From the NCBI GenBank assembly GCA_905234475.1, contig CAJOHX010000034.1:1-45753 (forward strand): a stretch of 45,753 bases of DNA, given 5' to 3'. Made by a program: the position numbers and the translations under genes. How positions within the stretch are numbered: position 1 is the stretch's first letter; each line of letters starts with the position of its first letter. The stretch is from an uncultured Bacteroidales bacterium (lineage in GTDB: Bacteria > Bacteroidota > Bacteroidia > Bacteroidales > UBA932). Positions 23,983-35,697 of this stretch are shown here, piece after piece. The notes beneath the pieces are model-generated. The model had not been told where the DNA came from, did not search any database, and worked only from the letters and a program-made list of their open reading frames with translations.

Positions 23983-26037
23983 TCAGCCGATCTGGGCGCC
24001 GTTGGCGACGGCTTCCTGCGGGGTGATGAAACGCATCGACCCGTCGCCCTGCTTCGCCATCAGGATCATGCCCTTGCTCTCGATGCCGCGGATGGTGCGG
24101 GGCTGCAGGTTCGCCAGGATGCAGATCTGCTTGCCGACCATTGCCTCCGGCGTGTAGTACTCGGCGATGCCGGACACGATCACGCGCCTGTCGATGCCGG
24201 TGTCGATCGTGAGCTTGAGGAGCTTGTCCGTCTTGGGGACGCGCTCCGCCTCCAGCACCGTGGCGGTGCGGATGTCCATCTTGTCGAAGTCGTCGAAGGT
24301 GCATTCGTCTTTCTGCGGGGCGACCTGCTTCGCCGCCTCGGCTTTGGCCGCCGCCTCGCGCTCGGCGCGGATGCGGTCCAGCCGGTCGAGCTGCACCTGG
24401 ATGGCGTCGTCCTCAATCTTGGCGAAGAGCAGCTCCGCCTCGCCGAGCTGGTGGCCGGCGGGCAGTACCTGCGGACGGCCGAGGATCTCCCAGTCGAGGC
24501 CCGAGCCGAGCATCTTCCGCAGCCGCGCCGCGGCAAACGGGGTGAAGGGCTCGAAGGCGATGGCGAGGTCCGCGCAGATCTGCAGGGAGATGTTGAGGAT
24601 CGTCGCCGTGCGGTCGAGGTCGGTCTTCGCGACCTTCCAGGGCTCCGTGTCGGAGATGTACTTGTTGCCCACGCGGGCGATGCCCATCGCGTCCTTGAGC
24701 GCTTCGCGGAACTTGAAGCCTTCGATGTTCTTCTCCATCGAGGCCTTGAGCAGCGGGATCTCCGCCAGGACCTCCTTGTCGATGTCCTCCAGCTGGCCGC
24801 AAGGCGGGACCTTGCCGCCGAAATACTTGTGCGTCAGGACCATGGCCCGGTTGACGAAGTTGCCGAAGATGGCCACGAGCTCGCTGTTGTTGCGCTGCTG
24901 GAAGTCCTTCCAGCTGAAATCGTTGTCCTTGGTCTCGGGAGCGTTGGCGGTGAGCACGTAGCGCAGGACGTCCTCCTTGCCGGGGAAATCCTTCAGGTAC
25001 TCATGCGCCCAGACCGCCCAGCCGCGCGAGGTCGAGATCTTGTCGCCCTCGAGGTTGAGGAACTCGTTGGCGGGGACATTGTCCGGGAGGATGTAGCCGT
25101 CGCCGTAGGCCTTGAGCATCGCCGGGAAGACGATGCAGTGGAAGACGATGTTGTCCTTGCCGATGAAGTGCACGAGCCGGGTGTCCGGGCTCTTCCACCA
25201 CTGCTCCCAGCTGTCGGGAAGCAGCTCAATCGTATTGGAAATGTAGCCGATCGGCGCGTCGAACCAGACATAGAGGACCTTGCCCTCGGCGCCCTCCACG
25301 GGTACGGGCACGCCCCAGTCGAGGTCGCGCGTGACGGCGCGCGGCTGCAGGCCGCCGTCCAGCCAGCTCTTGACCTGGCCGTAGACGTTCGAGCGCCATT
25401 CCTGATGGCCCTCCAGGATCCATTCGCGGAGCCACTGCTCGTAGTCCTGCAGCGGGAGGTACCAGTGGGTGGTCTTCTTCTTGATCGGCTCGGCGCCGCT
25501 GAGCTTGCTCTTGGGGTTGATCAGCTCCTCGGGGCTGAGGGTGCTGCCGCACTTCTCGCACTGGTCGCCGTAGGCGCCTTCGTTGCCGCACTTGGGGCAG
25601 GTGCCCACGATGTAGCGGTCCGCCAGGAACTGCTTCGCCTCGGGGTCGTAGTACTGCTCGCTCTCCTGCGTGATGAACTTGCCCTCGTCGTAGAGCTTCT
25701 TGAAGAAGCCCGCGGCGTTGGCGGCGTGCACCTTGGAGGTGGTGCGGCCGTAGATGTCGAAATGGATGCCCAGGCCCTCGAAAGAGTCCTTGATAATGCC
25801 GTGGTAGCGGTCCACGATGTCCTGCGGCGAGCAGCCCTGCTGCCGGGCCTTGATGGTGATCGGCACGCCGTGCTCGTCGGAGCCGCAGACATACAGGACC
25901 TCCCTGCCACGCATCCGCAGGTAGCGCACATAAATGTCGGCAGGCACATAGACACCGGCCAGGTGGCCGATGTGGATCGGACCGTTGGCGTACGGCAACG
26001 CGCAGGTCACGAGGGTTCTTTTGAATTCTTTGTCCAT
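23983..26037 (-). CDS. metG: Methionyl-tRNA synthetase with C-terminal tRNA-binding domain
   Basis: MetG (684 aa) charges initiator and elongator tRNA-Met. The HIGH motif is HIGH at residues 22-25 ([22 protein letters not shown]), the zinc-binding knuckle CPKCGN...CEKCG lies near 155-172, and the KMSKS motif takes the form [12 protein letters not shown] near residue 340. An anticodon-binding helical domain follows, then a charged linker ([16 protein letters not shown]) and a C-terminal OB-fold tRNA-binding domain (about 580-684: [18 protein letters not shown] ... [22 protein letters not shown]), which allows dimerisation. It lies three bases after dnaG in the operon. Confidence 0.97.
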   Translation of the reverse strand: MDKEFKRTLVTCALPYANGPIHIGHLAGVYVPADIYVRYLRMRGREVLYVCGSDEHGVPITIKARQQGCSPQDIVDRYHGIIKDSFEGLGIHFDIYGRTTSKVHAANAAGFFKKLYDEGKFITQESEQYYDPEAKQFLADRYIVGTCPKCGNEGAYGDQCEKCGSTLSPEELINPKSKLSGAEPIKKKTTHWYLPLQDYEQWLREWILEGHQEWRSNVYGQVKSWLDGGLQPRAVTRDLDWGVPVPVEGAEGKVLYVWFDAPIGYISNTIELLPDSWEQWWKSPDTRLVHFIGKDNIVFHCIVFPAMLKAYGDGYILPDNVPANEFLNLEGDKISTSRGWAVWAHEYLKDFPGKEDVLRYVLTANAPETKDNDFSWKDFQQRNNSELVAIFGNFVNRAMVLTHKYFGGKVPPCGQLEDIDKEVLAEIPLLKASMEKNIEGFKFREALKDAMGIARVGNKYISDTEPWKVAKTDLDRTATILNISLQICADLAIAFEPFTPFAAARLRKMLGSGLDWEILGRPQVLPAGHQLGEAELLFAKIEDDAIQVQLDRLDRIRAEREAAAKAEAAKQVAPQKDECTFDDFDKMDIRTATVLEAERVPKTDKLLKLTIDTGIDRRVIVSGIAEYYTPEAMVGKQICILANLQPRTIRGIESKGMILMAKQGDGSMRFITPQEAVANGAQIG

Positions 26038-26040
26038 TTA

Positions 26041-28034
26041 CTATTTCGTGTTTTTTTCTCTTCCCATTTTCTGTTTGATCCGGCGCTGGGCGGCCTGGAC
26101 CTTGACCATCTCCTGCAAGATGGCGGTTTCCCGCTCCGGCGTTGCATCCGAGAGCGAACGCCGCAGGGTGTCATAGCGGTCCTGCATGCGCCGTTCGGCA
26201 TAGCCGAGGATGGCGCGCGGGACCTGGGCCACCAGCCAGGAGGAGGTGGTCGTCATGGATTTCTCAAACGCCTCCACGGTCAAGCGGTATTTCTCCGTGG
26301 AGAGCTGCGAGGTCACCTCCGCCACGCGGCGGTCCTCCGCGTCCAGCAGGCGTTTGACAATGTCCTGCTGGGTCAGGCCCTCGTCATAGAGGGCAAAGTA
26401 GGCGTCATATACGGCGGCATAGGCGCTGTTGGCCATGCGCGTGCCGTCGCTGAAGGCGTCCCGGATGAAATCGGCCACGCTGGGCTTGTCCATCTCGTCG
26501 CCGCTGTAGTAGTCCGAGTCGCTCTCGAAGTCCAGCTCGTCACAGCCGTGACGGAGCAAGAAATAGAGCAGGTCCCGCTCGGAGGGGGCCAGGATGCGGT
26601 TTTCCTCCGCCACCTCCACCGGCGCCTGCACTTCGGGCGGCGCCTGCAGGTCCCCGGTCACCGTCTCGTAGGCGTTGGGCGGCAGCCCGTTCTGCCGGCG
26701 CCGCTCCTCCCGCTGCGCCGCCTTGAGCGCCTCCTCCTGGAGGGCCCGGCGCGTCCGGGTGATCCGGTCGAAAAGGATCGACGCCTCGATGCCAAACTGC
26801 TGCGCCGTGGCCTCCACATACGTGGAACGCTTGACCGCGTCCGGAATCTGCGCGATGGTGTCTGCGATGTCGTTGATCAGGGCCGCCTTCTTGAGCGGGT
26901 CGCCCGCCGCCTGGCTGAGCAGCAGGTCCGTCTTGAAGACGATGAAATCCTTCTCGTTCTGCGCGATGAATTCGCGCACCTCGTCCCGCGTGTGCTTGCG
27001 GGAGAAGGAGTCCGGGTCATCGCCGTCCGGCAGCAGCACCACGTGGACGTTCATCCCCTCGGCGAGCACCATCGGGATGCCGCGCAGGGCGGCGTGGATG
27101 CCCGCAGAGTCTCCGTCGTACATGATGGTGATGTTCTCCGTGAACTTCTTGATCAGGCGCACCTGCTCCACCGTCAGGGAGGTGCCGCACGAGGCCACGA
27201 CGTTGGTGATCCCGAGCTGGTGCATCATCACCACGTCGACGTTGCCCTCCACCAGGATGCAGCGGTCCTCCCGGGCGATGTCCGCTTTCGCGAAATAGAT
27301 ACCCAGCAGGTTACGGCTCTTGATATAGATCTCCGTCTCCGGCGAATTGACATATTTCGCGGGGTTGTCCGCCTTGAGCGTACGGCCGCTGAACGCAATC
27401 ACGCGCCCGCTCACGGAGTGGATCGGGAACATCACCCGCTCGCGGAACTTGTCGCTCAGCGCGCCGTCCTCGCCCTGTACCGCCAGGCCGGCGCCCAGCA
27501 GGTACTCGTCCTTGTAGCCCGCAGCGCGGGCGGCATCCACCAGGGCGGTCCGCCCCGACGGCGCCCAGCCCAGGCCCCATTTCTCGATCGTGGCATCCTC
27601 GATGCCGCGTTCGCGGTAATAGCGGTAGCCCACGGCCCGGCCTTCGCCGTCCTTAAGCTGCCCGGAGAAGAACTTGCAGGCGAAGTCGGACACCAGCAGC
27701 AGGCTCTCGCTGCGCTGCCGCCGGGCAATCTCCTCGGCGGACTCCTCCGCCTCGACGATCTCGATATGGTACTTGCGGGCCAGGTAGCGCAGGGCCTCCA
27801 CGTAGGAGCAGTGCTCCTGCTCCATCACGAAGCCCACGGCCGTGCCGGCCTTGCCGCAGCCGAAGCATTTGTAGATCCCCTTCGAGGGGGAGACATAGAA
27901 GGAGGGCGTCTTCTCATTGTGGAACGGACAGCAGGCCACGAAATTGGCCCCGCGGCGCTTCAGCGTCACGTAGTCGCTCACGACATCCACGATTTGCGCG
28001 GTGTCCAGAATGAGGTTGACGGTCTCCTGCGGTA

Positions 28035-28038
<4 letters not shown>
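26041..28038 (-). CDS. dnaG: DNA primase
   Basis: DnaG (665 aa) makes RNA primers at the replication fork. The N-terminal CHC2 zinc finger is Cys37-His40-Cys58-Cys61 (CCPFHNEKTPSFYVSPSKGI, then YKCFGCGKAG). The catalytic core contains ERVMFPIHSVSGRVIAFSGRTL and the Toprim domain (CILVEGNVDVVMMHQLGITN, MYDGDSAGIHAALRG with the DGD acidic pair). The C-terminal DnaB-interacting region is long and helical. The ATG overlaps the recQ stop by four bases. Length and domains are normal for Bacteroidota. Confidence 0.97.
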
Positions 28039-30251
<2,213 letters not shown>

Positions 30252-30256
30252 AAGGA

Positions 30257-31498
30257 TTAGTCTAAAGTGTGAATGGCAAGTCCGGAACGGAGCTTGGGCT
30301 CAAACCAGGTGGTCTTGGGCGGCATGATATTGCCGGTGTCGGCAATATTGATCAGCTGCTGCATACTGACCGGGTAGAGGGCGAAGGCGACCCGCATCTC
30401 GCCGCTGTCCACGCGGCGGGCGAGCTCGCCGAGCCCGCGGATGCCCCCCACGAAATCGATCCTGTCGGAGGTGCGGAGGTCCTTGATCCCCAGGATCTTG
30501 TCGAGCACAAGGTTGCTCAGGATGGTCACGTCCAGCACGCCAATCGGGTCGGCGTCGTCGTAGCGGCCCGGCTTCGCCGTGAGGCTGTACCACACGCCCT
30601 CGAAATACATCGAGAAGTTGTGCAGGCCGGCCGGATGGTAGATCTCGGAGCTCTTCTTCTCGACGACGAAGTCCTCTTCGAGGGCCTTGAAGAACGCCTT
30701 CGGGTCCAGGCCGTTCAGGTCCTTGACCACGCGGTTGTAGTCAATGATTGCGAGCTGGCTCTCCGGGAAGCACACGGCCATGAAGAAGTTGTACTCCTCG
30801 TCGCCGGTGTGGTGCGGATTCTGCGCGCGCTTCTCCGCGCCCACGCGGGCGGCCGCGGCGGTGCGGTGGTGGCCGTCGGCAACGTAGAATGCGTCCACAT
30901 CTTTGGTGAAAATCTCAGTGATGCGCGCATTGACCGCGTCGTCGTCGATCACCCAGAAGGTGTGGGTGAAGTCGTTCTCGTCGATGAACTTGTATTCCGG
31001 CACGCCGGCGGCGGTCTTTGCGATAATGGCGCCGAGCTCGGCGTTGTCCTTGAAGGCGAAGAAGACGGGCTCGATGTTGGCGTTCTGGATGCGGACATGG
31101 ATCATGCGGTCATCCTCCTTGTCCTTGCGCGTCAGCTCGTGCTTTTTGATGATGCCGTTCGCATAGTCATCCGTGTGGGCGCAGAGCACGAGGCCGTACT
31201 GCGTGCGGCTGCCCATGGTCTGGGCGTAGACGTAGTATTTCTCCTTGTCCTCGCGGACCAGCCAGCCCTTTTTCTGCCAGGCCTGGAAGTTCTCGACGGC
31301 GCGGTCGTAGGTGCGCTGTTCGTGCTCCCCGGCGATCGGCGTGAAGTCGATTTCGGGCTTGGTGATGTGAAGCAGGGATTTCTCCCCGGCCATTTTCCGG
31401 GCCTCTTCAGAGTTTAAGACATCGTAGGGCGGCGCCGCCACTTCGGTCACGATGTCTTTGGGCGGCCGCAGGGCCGCGAAAGGTTTGACTCGTACCAT
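30257..31498 (-). CDS. DUF1015 family protein
   Basis: A 413-residue cytosolic protein of the DUF1015 family. Recognisable blocks are VKPFAALRPPKDIVTEVAAPPYDVLN at the N-terminus, SLLHITKPEID, and the family's strongly conserved YVADGHHRTAAAARVG near residue 215. Function is not established. In many Bacteroidota it is found with serA and serC, which suggests a link to serine or phosphoserine metabolism; here it is separated from serA by a nitroreductase gene and by an inverted-repeat element. A weak -7 element (TAGATTTG, 31517-31510) lies 11 bases upstream of the start. Confidence 0.9.
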   Translation of the reverse strand: MVRVKPFAALRPPKDIVTEVAAPPYDVLNSEEARKMAGEKSLLHITKPEIDFTPIAGEHEQRTYDRAVENFQAWQKKGWLVREDKEKYYVYAQTMGSRTQYGLVLCAHTDDYANGIIKKHELTRKDKEDDRMIHVRIQNANIEPVFFAFKDNAELGAIIAKTAAGVPEYKFIDENDFTHTFWVIDDDAVNARITEIFTKDVDAFYVADGHHRTAAAARVGAEKRAQNPHHTGDEEYNFFMAVCFPESQLAIIDYNRVVKDLNGLDPKAFFKALEEDFVVEKKSSEIYHPAGLHNFSMYFEGVWYSLTAKPGRYDDADPIGVLDVTILSNLVLDKILGIKDLRTSDRIDFVGGIRGLGELARRVDSGEMRVAFALYPVSMQQLINIADTGNIMPPKTTWFEPKLRSGLAIHTLD

Positions 31499-31559
31499 AA
31501 TTCTTCAAACAAATCTATATCCGAAGATACTGTTTTTTTATCAAACCTCCAAATGATTC

Positions 31560-31790
31560 TGGCCGGAAGCGGCAGCGACTGCCTCCGGAGGGCGTGTCCA
31601 CCCCCGGACACGGGTAGGGGGAGGGGCCCGTCGGATACAAGTTATCGCGCAGTCGGGGTCCCCGCAAAAGCATGCTTTTGTGGGGTGATACAAGCGATGA
31701 CGCAGGAAACGATGGGAGGGGCCGGAATGCAGGACGCCGAAGGCGGCCGAATGGAGTCCCTCCGGAGGTAGTCGCAGCCGCTTCCGGCCA
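31560..31790. mobile_element. MITE-like element with 33-bp terminal inverted repeats
   Basis: Bases 31560-31592 and 31758-31790 are inverted repeats that match at 31 of 33 positions. Between them are a 7-bp hairpin (CGTGTCC/GGACACG, 31593-31612), a 26-base near-perfect palindrome (31660-31685, CCCCGCAAAAGC/GCTTTTGTGGGG with one G-T pair), and a degenerate direct repeat GATACAAG (31634 and 31687) followed by related bases. No convincing protein frame is present, and no clear target-site duplication was seen. It may be a non-autonomous transposable element, a dispersed structured repeat or an unknown structured RNA. It ends four bases before the nitroreductase stop codon. Confidence 0.7.
31660..31685. 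repeat. 26-base palindrome at the centre of the inverted-repeat element
   Basis: Nearly self-complementary over its full length with one G-T pair, giving a very strong hairpin with essentially no loop. It contains GCATGC at its centre. The preceding GGGGT could offer an alternative pairing partner. Confidence 0.75.
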
Positions 31791-31794
31791 TCAG

Positions 31795-32322
31795 TTATTT
31801 GACGATGCGGTAATAGTTCTCCTTGCGGGGTTTGACGGAAGGCGGGAAGGCGGCGGGGTAGCCGAGGGCGAGGGCGCCGATGCCGACGAGACCCTCCGGG
31901 AGGCCGAGTTCGGCCATCAGGGCCTTGCCCTCGGGGGTGGCGAACATCTGCCGCTCGCGGTTGATCCAGCAGGAGCCCAGGCCGACGGCGTGCGCCGCCA
32001 GCATCATGTTGCCCAGCACGAGGGATCCGTCGGGGACGGAATTGGCCCAGACGGCGGGGTCGCTGCCAAACACCAGCACGATGGTCGGCGCACCGTAGAA
32101 GGGATGCGGGCTGCCGAGAATCGCCCCGTTCATCGCATCGATGCGCGCGACCAGATCCGGCCGCTGCACCGCCACGATCCAGGGATCCTGCCGGCCCATG
32201 CCGGTCGGCGCCCAGGTGCCGGCCTCGAGGACGGCCTGCAATTCTTCGTCCTTGATCTGTTCCGGCTTGTAGCGCCGGATGCTTCTGCGCTCGCGGAGCG
32301 CCTTCAATACTTCATTATCCAT
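31795..32322 (-). CDS. Nitroreductase family protein
   Basis: A 175-residue FMN-dependent oxidoreductase of the nitroreductase superfamily. It begins MDNEVLKALRERRSIRRYKPEQI with the conserved RRSIRRY phosphate-binding segment, then AGTWAPTGMGRQDPW, ASIMLAAH-like NMMLAAHAVGLGSCWI and GIGALALGYP near the C-terminus. Length fits the short single-domain forms. The true substrate in such proteins (quinones, nitro compounds, flavins) can rarely be read from sequence. It sits between serA and the inverted-repeat element; its stop is four bases from that element. Confidence 0.9.
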   Translation of the reverse strand: MDNEVLKALRERRSIRRYKPEQIKDEELQAVLEAGTWAPTGMGRQDPWIVAVQRPDLVARIDAMNGAILGSPHPFYGAPTIVLVFGSDPAVWANSVPDGSLVLGNMMLAAHAVGLGSCWINRERQMFATPEGKALMAELGLPEGLVGIGALALGYPAAFPPSVKPRKENYYRIVK

Positions 32323-32348
32323 AAGAAGATCAGACAGGTTTTACCGGT

Positions 32349-32387
32349 AAAAACGGGACAGCCCCTTCATTTTCGAGGGGGCTGTCC
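32349..32387 (-). terminator. Rho-independent terminator after serA
   Basis: On the minus strand, a perfect 10-bp stem GGACAGCCCC/GGGGCTGTCC (32356-32365 with 32378-32387) is followed by CGTTTTT (32353-32349). It would end serC-serA transcription before the nitroreductase gene. Confidence 0.8.
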
Positions 32388-32418
32388 AGAAAGACCAGGG
32401 TGTTCCGGGACGTCCACC

Positions 32419-33339
32419 CTATTTATTCAGCTGGAATTTCGTGCAGCCGTCCTTGAAGTACGCCACAATCTGGCGGGCGGCGGCGAGGCCGGCGTTGACG
32501 TTGGCCTCGGCGGTCTGGGCGCCCATCTTCTTGGGAGTGGCGAAGACGCGCAAGCCGAACTGCTCCTGCAGGGCGGCGAGGTTGTCGGGAGCCACATCCG
32601 TGATGTACTTGAGGTCAGGGCGCTCGGCGAGGGCCTTCTCCAGGCCCGCCTCGTCGATGACCTCCTTGCGGGCGGTATTGACGAGGGTCGCGCCCTTGGG
32701 CATTTTCATCATCAGGTCATAGCCGATGCTGCCGACGGTCTGGGGCGTGGCGGGGATATGGAGGCTGAGGTAGTCGCTGCCGGCGTAGAGTGCGTCGAGG
32801 CTGTCGACGGGCTCGGCGCCGCCGGCGCGGATCTGCTCCGGGGTCAGGAACGGGTCGAGGGCCTTGACCTTCATGCCGAGGGCCGCGGCTTTGGCGCCGA
32901 CCAGGCGGCCGACGTTGCCGAAGGCCTGGATGCCAAGGGTCTTGCCCTGGATCTCGGAACCGGTGGCGGGGGTGAACTGCGTGCGGGCCATGAAGATCAT
33001 CATGGCGACGGCGAGCTCGGCCACGGCGTTGGAATTCTGGCCCGGGGTGTTCATCGCGACGACGCCGTGCGCCGTGCAGGCGGGCAGGTCGAGGTTGTCA
33101 AAGCCGGCGCCTGCGCGCACGACGATCTTGAGCTTCGGGGCGGCGGCGACCACCTCCGCGGTGACCTTGTCCGAACGGACGATCATCGCATCGGCGTCGG
33201 CCACAGCCGCGACCAGGTCGGCCTGGTCGGCGTATTTCTCCAGCAGGACGAGCTCGTAGCCCGCCTCTTCGACGATCTGGCGGATGCCTGCGACCGCTGC
33301 GGCCGCAAAAGGCTTCTGGGTAGCGAGAAGGACTTTCAT
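32419..33339 (-). CDS. serA: D-3-phosphoglycerate dehydrogenase (short form)
   Basis: Catalyses the NAD-dependent oxidation of 3-phosphoglycerate, the first step of serine synthesis. The start MKVLLATQKPFAAAAV at 33339 gives 306 residues; the longer open frame overlaps serC. Features: VRAGAGFDNLD near residue 78, the NAD-binding strand TLGIQAFGNVGRLVGAKAAALG (a GxxxxG variant), LSLHIPATPQTVGSIG, VNTARKEVIDEAGL with the catalytic Arg region, and ATPKKMGAQTAEAN near the end, where the usual catalytic His position reads Lys-Met-Gly. The C-terminal ACT regulatory domain of long SerA forms is absent, which is the normal Bacteroides-type layout. It follows serC by four bases. Confidence 0.94.
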   Translation of the reverse strand: MKVLLATQKPFAAAAVAGIRQIVEEAGYELVLLEKYADQADLVAAVADADAMIVRSDKVTAEVVAAAPKLKIVVRAGAGFDNLDLPACTAHGVVAMNTPGQNSNAVAELAVAMMIFMARTQFTPATGSEIQGKTLGIQAFGNVGRLVGAKAAALGMKVKALDPFLTPEQIRAGGAEPVDSLDALYAGSDYLSLHIPATPQTVGSIGYDLMMKMPKGATLVNTARKEVIDEAGLEKALAERPDLKYITDVAPDNLAALQEQFGLRVFATPKKMGAQTAEANVNAGLAAARQIVAYFKDGCTKFQLNK

Positions 33340-33343
33340 GAGG

Positions 33344-34417
33344 CTAACCGTGGATCTTTTCGAATTCCTGCATCGCAGCGACGAGGGCGTCCACGTCCTC
33401 CTGGGTGCAGGCGTTGTACAGCGAAGCGCGGAAGCCGCCCACGGAACGGTGGCCCTTGATGCCCACCATGTCACGCTCGGTGGCGAACTTCATGAATTCG
33501 TCCTGCAGCTCTTCGCGGCCCGGGGCCATCACGAAGCAGACGTTCATGATCGAACGGGAGTCCTTGGCGGCGGTGCCGGTGAAGATGCTGTTGCGGTCGA
33601 TCTCGGCATAGAGCGTGTCGGCCTTCTTGACGTCGATGGCGTGCATAGCGGGGATGCCGCCGATGCCTTTGAGCCACTTCAGGGTCTCGTTCATCACGAA
33701 GATGGAGACCACCGGCGGGGTGTTGAACATGGACAGCTTGTCCACATGGGTGCGGTAGTCGAGCATCGTAGGGAGATGGCGCCCAACCTTGCCGAGGGCA
33801 TCCACCTTGACGATCGCGAAGGCGACGCCGGCAGGGCCGGCATTCTTCTGTGCACCGCCGTAGATCAGGTTGTATTTGCTCACGTCCACCGGACGGCTGA
33901 GGATGTCGGAGGACATGTCCGCGATGAGGGGCACGGGGCTGTCGATGTCCTCGCGGATCTCGGTGCCGTAGATGGTGTTGTTCGTGGTGATATGGAAATA
34001 ATCCACGTCCGTCGGGATCACGTAGCCCTTCGGGATATAGGAATAGTTCTTGTCTGCAGAGCTGGCCACGGCGAAGGCTTCACCCACGCCCTGGGCCTCC
34101 TTGAGGGCCTTCTTGGCCCAGACACCCGTCTCCAGGTAAGCAGCTTTCTTGTCCAGGAAATTCATCGCCGACATCAGGAACTGGAGGCTCGCGCCACCGC
34201 CCAGGAAGACGACTTCATAACCTTCGGGAATACACAATAACTCTTTCCAAAGTGCACGGCACTCGTCCATCACTTCATCCCAGCCCTTGGTGCGGTGGGA
34301 AATGGAAAGCAGGGATACACCGGTCCCCTTGAAGTCCTTGAGGGCTTCGATGGTGTTGTCGATGGCCACCTGCGGCAGCAGGCAAGGCCCGGCATTGAAG
34401 ACATGTTTTTTGCCCAT
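33344..34417 (-). CDS. serC: Phosphoserine aminotransferase
   Basis: SerC (357 aa) transaminates 3-phosphohydroxypyruvate to phosphoserine and also works in pyridoxal phosphate synthesis. The start [15 protein letters not shown] is the family N-terminus. [44 protein letters not shown] and the PLP-lysine block [17 protein letters not shown] (Lys in GGAQKN) are present, as is the C-terminal [16 protein letters not shown]. Length is normal. It is co-transcribed with serA, giving the first two steps of serine synthesis. No consensus promoter stood out upstream. Confidence 0.97.
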   Translation of the reverse strand: MGKKHVFNAGPCLLPQVAIDNTIEALKDFKGTGVSLLSISHRTKGWDEVMDECRALWKELLCIPEGYEVVFLGGGASLQFLMSAMNFLDKKAAYLETGVWAKKALKEAQGVGEAFAVASSADKNYSYIPKGYVIPTDVDYFHITTNNTIYGTEIREDIDSPVPLIADMSSDILSRPVDVSKYNLIYGGAQKNAGPAGVAFAIVKVDALGKVGRHLPTMLDYRTHVDKLSMFNTPPVVSIFVMNETLKWLKGIGGIPAMHAIDVKKADTLYAEIDRNSIFTGTAAKDSRSIMNVCFVMAPGREELQDEFMKFATERDMVGIKGHRSVGGFRASLYNACTQEDVDALVAAMQEFEKIHG

Positions 34418-34433
34418 AAGCGAGTTTAAAATT

Positions 34434-35030
34434 TTAGCCCGTGAATATACCTATTTTTTTGATACGTTCCAAAAAGTCCTGCTCAACCGAGAGGCGCACC
34501 CGGACCTCGAGCGTGCACTCCGACAGGAAGGACTGGCCGCGCTGCGGGAGGTCCATGTCCTTGGCCAGTTTCATCACCGCCGGGAGGCTGTCGTAGGGGA
34601 AATGCAGGGTGTACCAGCGCCCGGCCACCTTTTCTACCACGCGTGCGCTCGCGAGCGCGTCCGCAGTAGAAGTCTTGTAAGCCCGGATCAGGCCCGGGAT
34701 GCCGAGCTTGATGCCGCCGAAATAGCGGACCACGACCACCAGGATGTCACTCAGGCCCGCAGAATCGATCTGACCAAGGATGGGGCGGCCGGCCGAGCCG
34801 GAGGGCTCGCCGTCGTCGTTCGCCCGCCAGGGCTCCCCGTCCAGGCCGAGCCGGTAGGCGTAGCAGTGGTGCCTGGCGTCGTGATACTCCTTCTTGAGCC
34901 GCTGGACAATCTCCTTGACTTCAGCTTCGCTCTCCACCGGGTACGCAAAGGCGAGGAAGCGGCTGCCGTTGTCCTTGAAAAGGCCCTCTGACTGCGCTGC
35001 AATGCTATTGTATGTATCTTTTGTAGCCAT
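34434..35030 (-). CDS. YigZ/IMPACT family protein
   Basis: A 198-residue UPF0029 protein. The start [28 protein letters not shown] at 35030 is preferred; the longer frame would cross its own promoter. The N-terminal domain carries the family motif [30 protein letters not shown] and [22 protein letters not shown] (residues 55-125), and a ferredoxin-like C-terminal domain follows. The molecular role of bacterial members is unclear; eukaryotic IMPACT regulates Gcn2. Divergent from the pRiA4b-like gene, with 40 bases between the two starts. Confidence 0.93.
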   Translation of the reverse strand: MATKDTYNSIAAQSEGLFKDNGSRFLAFAYPVESEAEVKEIVQRLKKEYHDARHHCYAYRLGLDGEPWRANDDGEPSGSAGRPILGQIDSAGLSDILVVVVRYFGGIKLGIPGLIRAYKTSTADALASARVVEKVAGRWYTLHFPYDSLPAVMKLAKDMDLPQRGQSFLSECTLEVRVRLSVEQDFLERIKKIGIFTG

Positions 35031-35038
35031 AGGCGAAT

Positions 35039-35069
35039 CAAAATTAGTGAATAATTCATATCTTCGCAA
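35039..35069 (-). promoter_or_regulatory. Predicted promoter of the yigZ-like gene
   Basis: TAATTTTG (35046-35039, minus strand) with TTG (35069-35067) 20 bases upstream; the start is eight bases downstream. The opposite strand holds a near match, TATCTTCG (35059-35066), in position to serve the divergent gene, so the two promoters interleave. Confidence 0.65.
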
Positions 35070-35070
35070 T

Positions 35071-35634
35071 ATGAATTACAGATATAGAGTCACGCTGGCC
35101 GGCATCAAAGGCTTTTTCCGGGTCTATCTCGTCAATGGCGAGAACTCGCTCTATACGTTCCACAAGCAGCTGCGTGCGGACCTCGAATTCCCGATGGATC
35201 AGCCCATTCTCTTCAAGGCGCTGGACGCGGAGGGCGGGGTCGTCGCACGCTATGCCCTGATGGACATCGGCTTCGGCGCCGTGGACCAGGTGTCCGTCGC
35301 CGCCACGGTCAAGGCCGGTGTCGCCAGCTTTGTCTATTTCTACGACATCACCTCCAAGAAGAGCGTGATTATCACCCTCGAGGGCGAGACCCCCGAGGCC
35401 ACGGCCTCCCCGAAGCTCCTCGAGTCCAAGGGCCCCATCCCCCTGGAGTTCGAGAACGGCTACGTCGCCTTCGAGGACCTGCCCGAAGAGCGCCGGCGCC
35501 TGCCGGGCGAAGCGCGCCGGGGCGAGGATGACGACGAAGACGAAGACGACGAGGACTTCGACGACGAAGACGACGAGGACGAGGAGGATGAGGACAAGGA
35601 CGAAGAAGAAATCCTCTACGACGAAAACGAATAA
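35071..35634 (+). CDS. pRiA4b ORF-3-like protein with acidic C-terminal tail
   Basis: A 187-residue protein of the plasmid pRiA4b ORF-3-like family, also described as the IS1096 passenger TnpR-like family. The start MNYRYRVTLAGIKGFFRVYLV at 35071 is chosen over an upstream frame that overlaps the divergent gene. The domain covers about residues 1-145, with YTFHKQLRADLEFPMDQPILF and GVASFVYFYDITSKKSVIITLEGE. From about residue 150 the chain is almost wholly Asp/Glu (runs such as DDDEDEDDEDFDDEDDEDEE), a disordered acidic tail. Although the family is named from mobile elements, the gene has no transposase next to it and looks like a fixed chromosomal gene, as in many Bacteroidota. Function is unknown. 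Confidence 0.85.
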   Translation: MNYRYRVTLAGIKGFFRVYLVNGENSLYTFHKQLRADLEFPMDQPILFKALDAEGGVVARYALMDIGFGAVDQVSVAATVKAGVASFVYFYDITSKKSVIITLEGETPEATASPKLLESKGPIPLEFENGYVAFEDLPEERRRLPGEARRGEDDDEDEDDEDFDDEDDEDEEDEDKDEEEILYDENE

Positions 35635-35636
35635 CG

Positions 35637-35665
35637 AAAATGGCTCGCACGAAGCGAGCCATTTT
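35637..35665. terminator. Bidirectional Rho-independent terminator
   Basis: A perfect 12-bp stem AAAATGGCTCGC/GCGAGCCATTTT with a 5-base loop ACGAA, flanked by A and T runs on the two sides. It lies between the convergent pRiA4b-like and FKBP genes and can terminate both. Confidence 0.88.
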
Positions 35666-35675
35666 TCATTCAGTT

Positions 35676-35696
35676 CCCCGGTCAGGCCGGGATAAC
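35676..35696. repeat. Degenerate relative of the 27-bp repeat
   Basis: CCCCGGTCAGGCCGGGATAAC resembles the 27-bp repeat (same GGGAT-AC edge and an inner inverted repeat CCGG/CCGG) but with a shorter arm and several changes. It sits directly before the FKBP stop codon. The relationship is suggestive only. Confidence 0.4.
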
Positions 35697-35697
35697 A

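Noticed and set aside
31672..33459. 595-codon plus-strand frame beginning within the inverted-repeat element
   Set aside because: Most of it is antisense to the nitroreductase and serA genes; the part inside the element has no protein-like signal, so it was not taken as a gene carried by the element.
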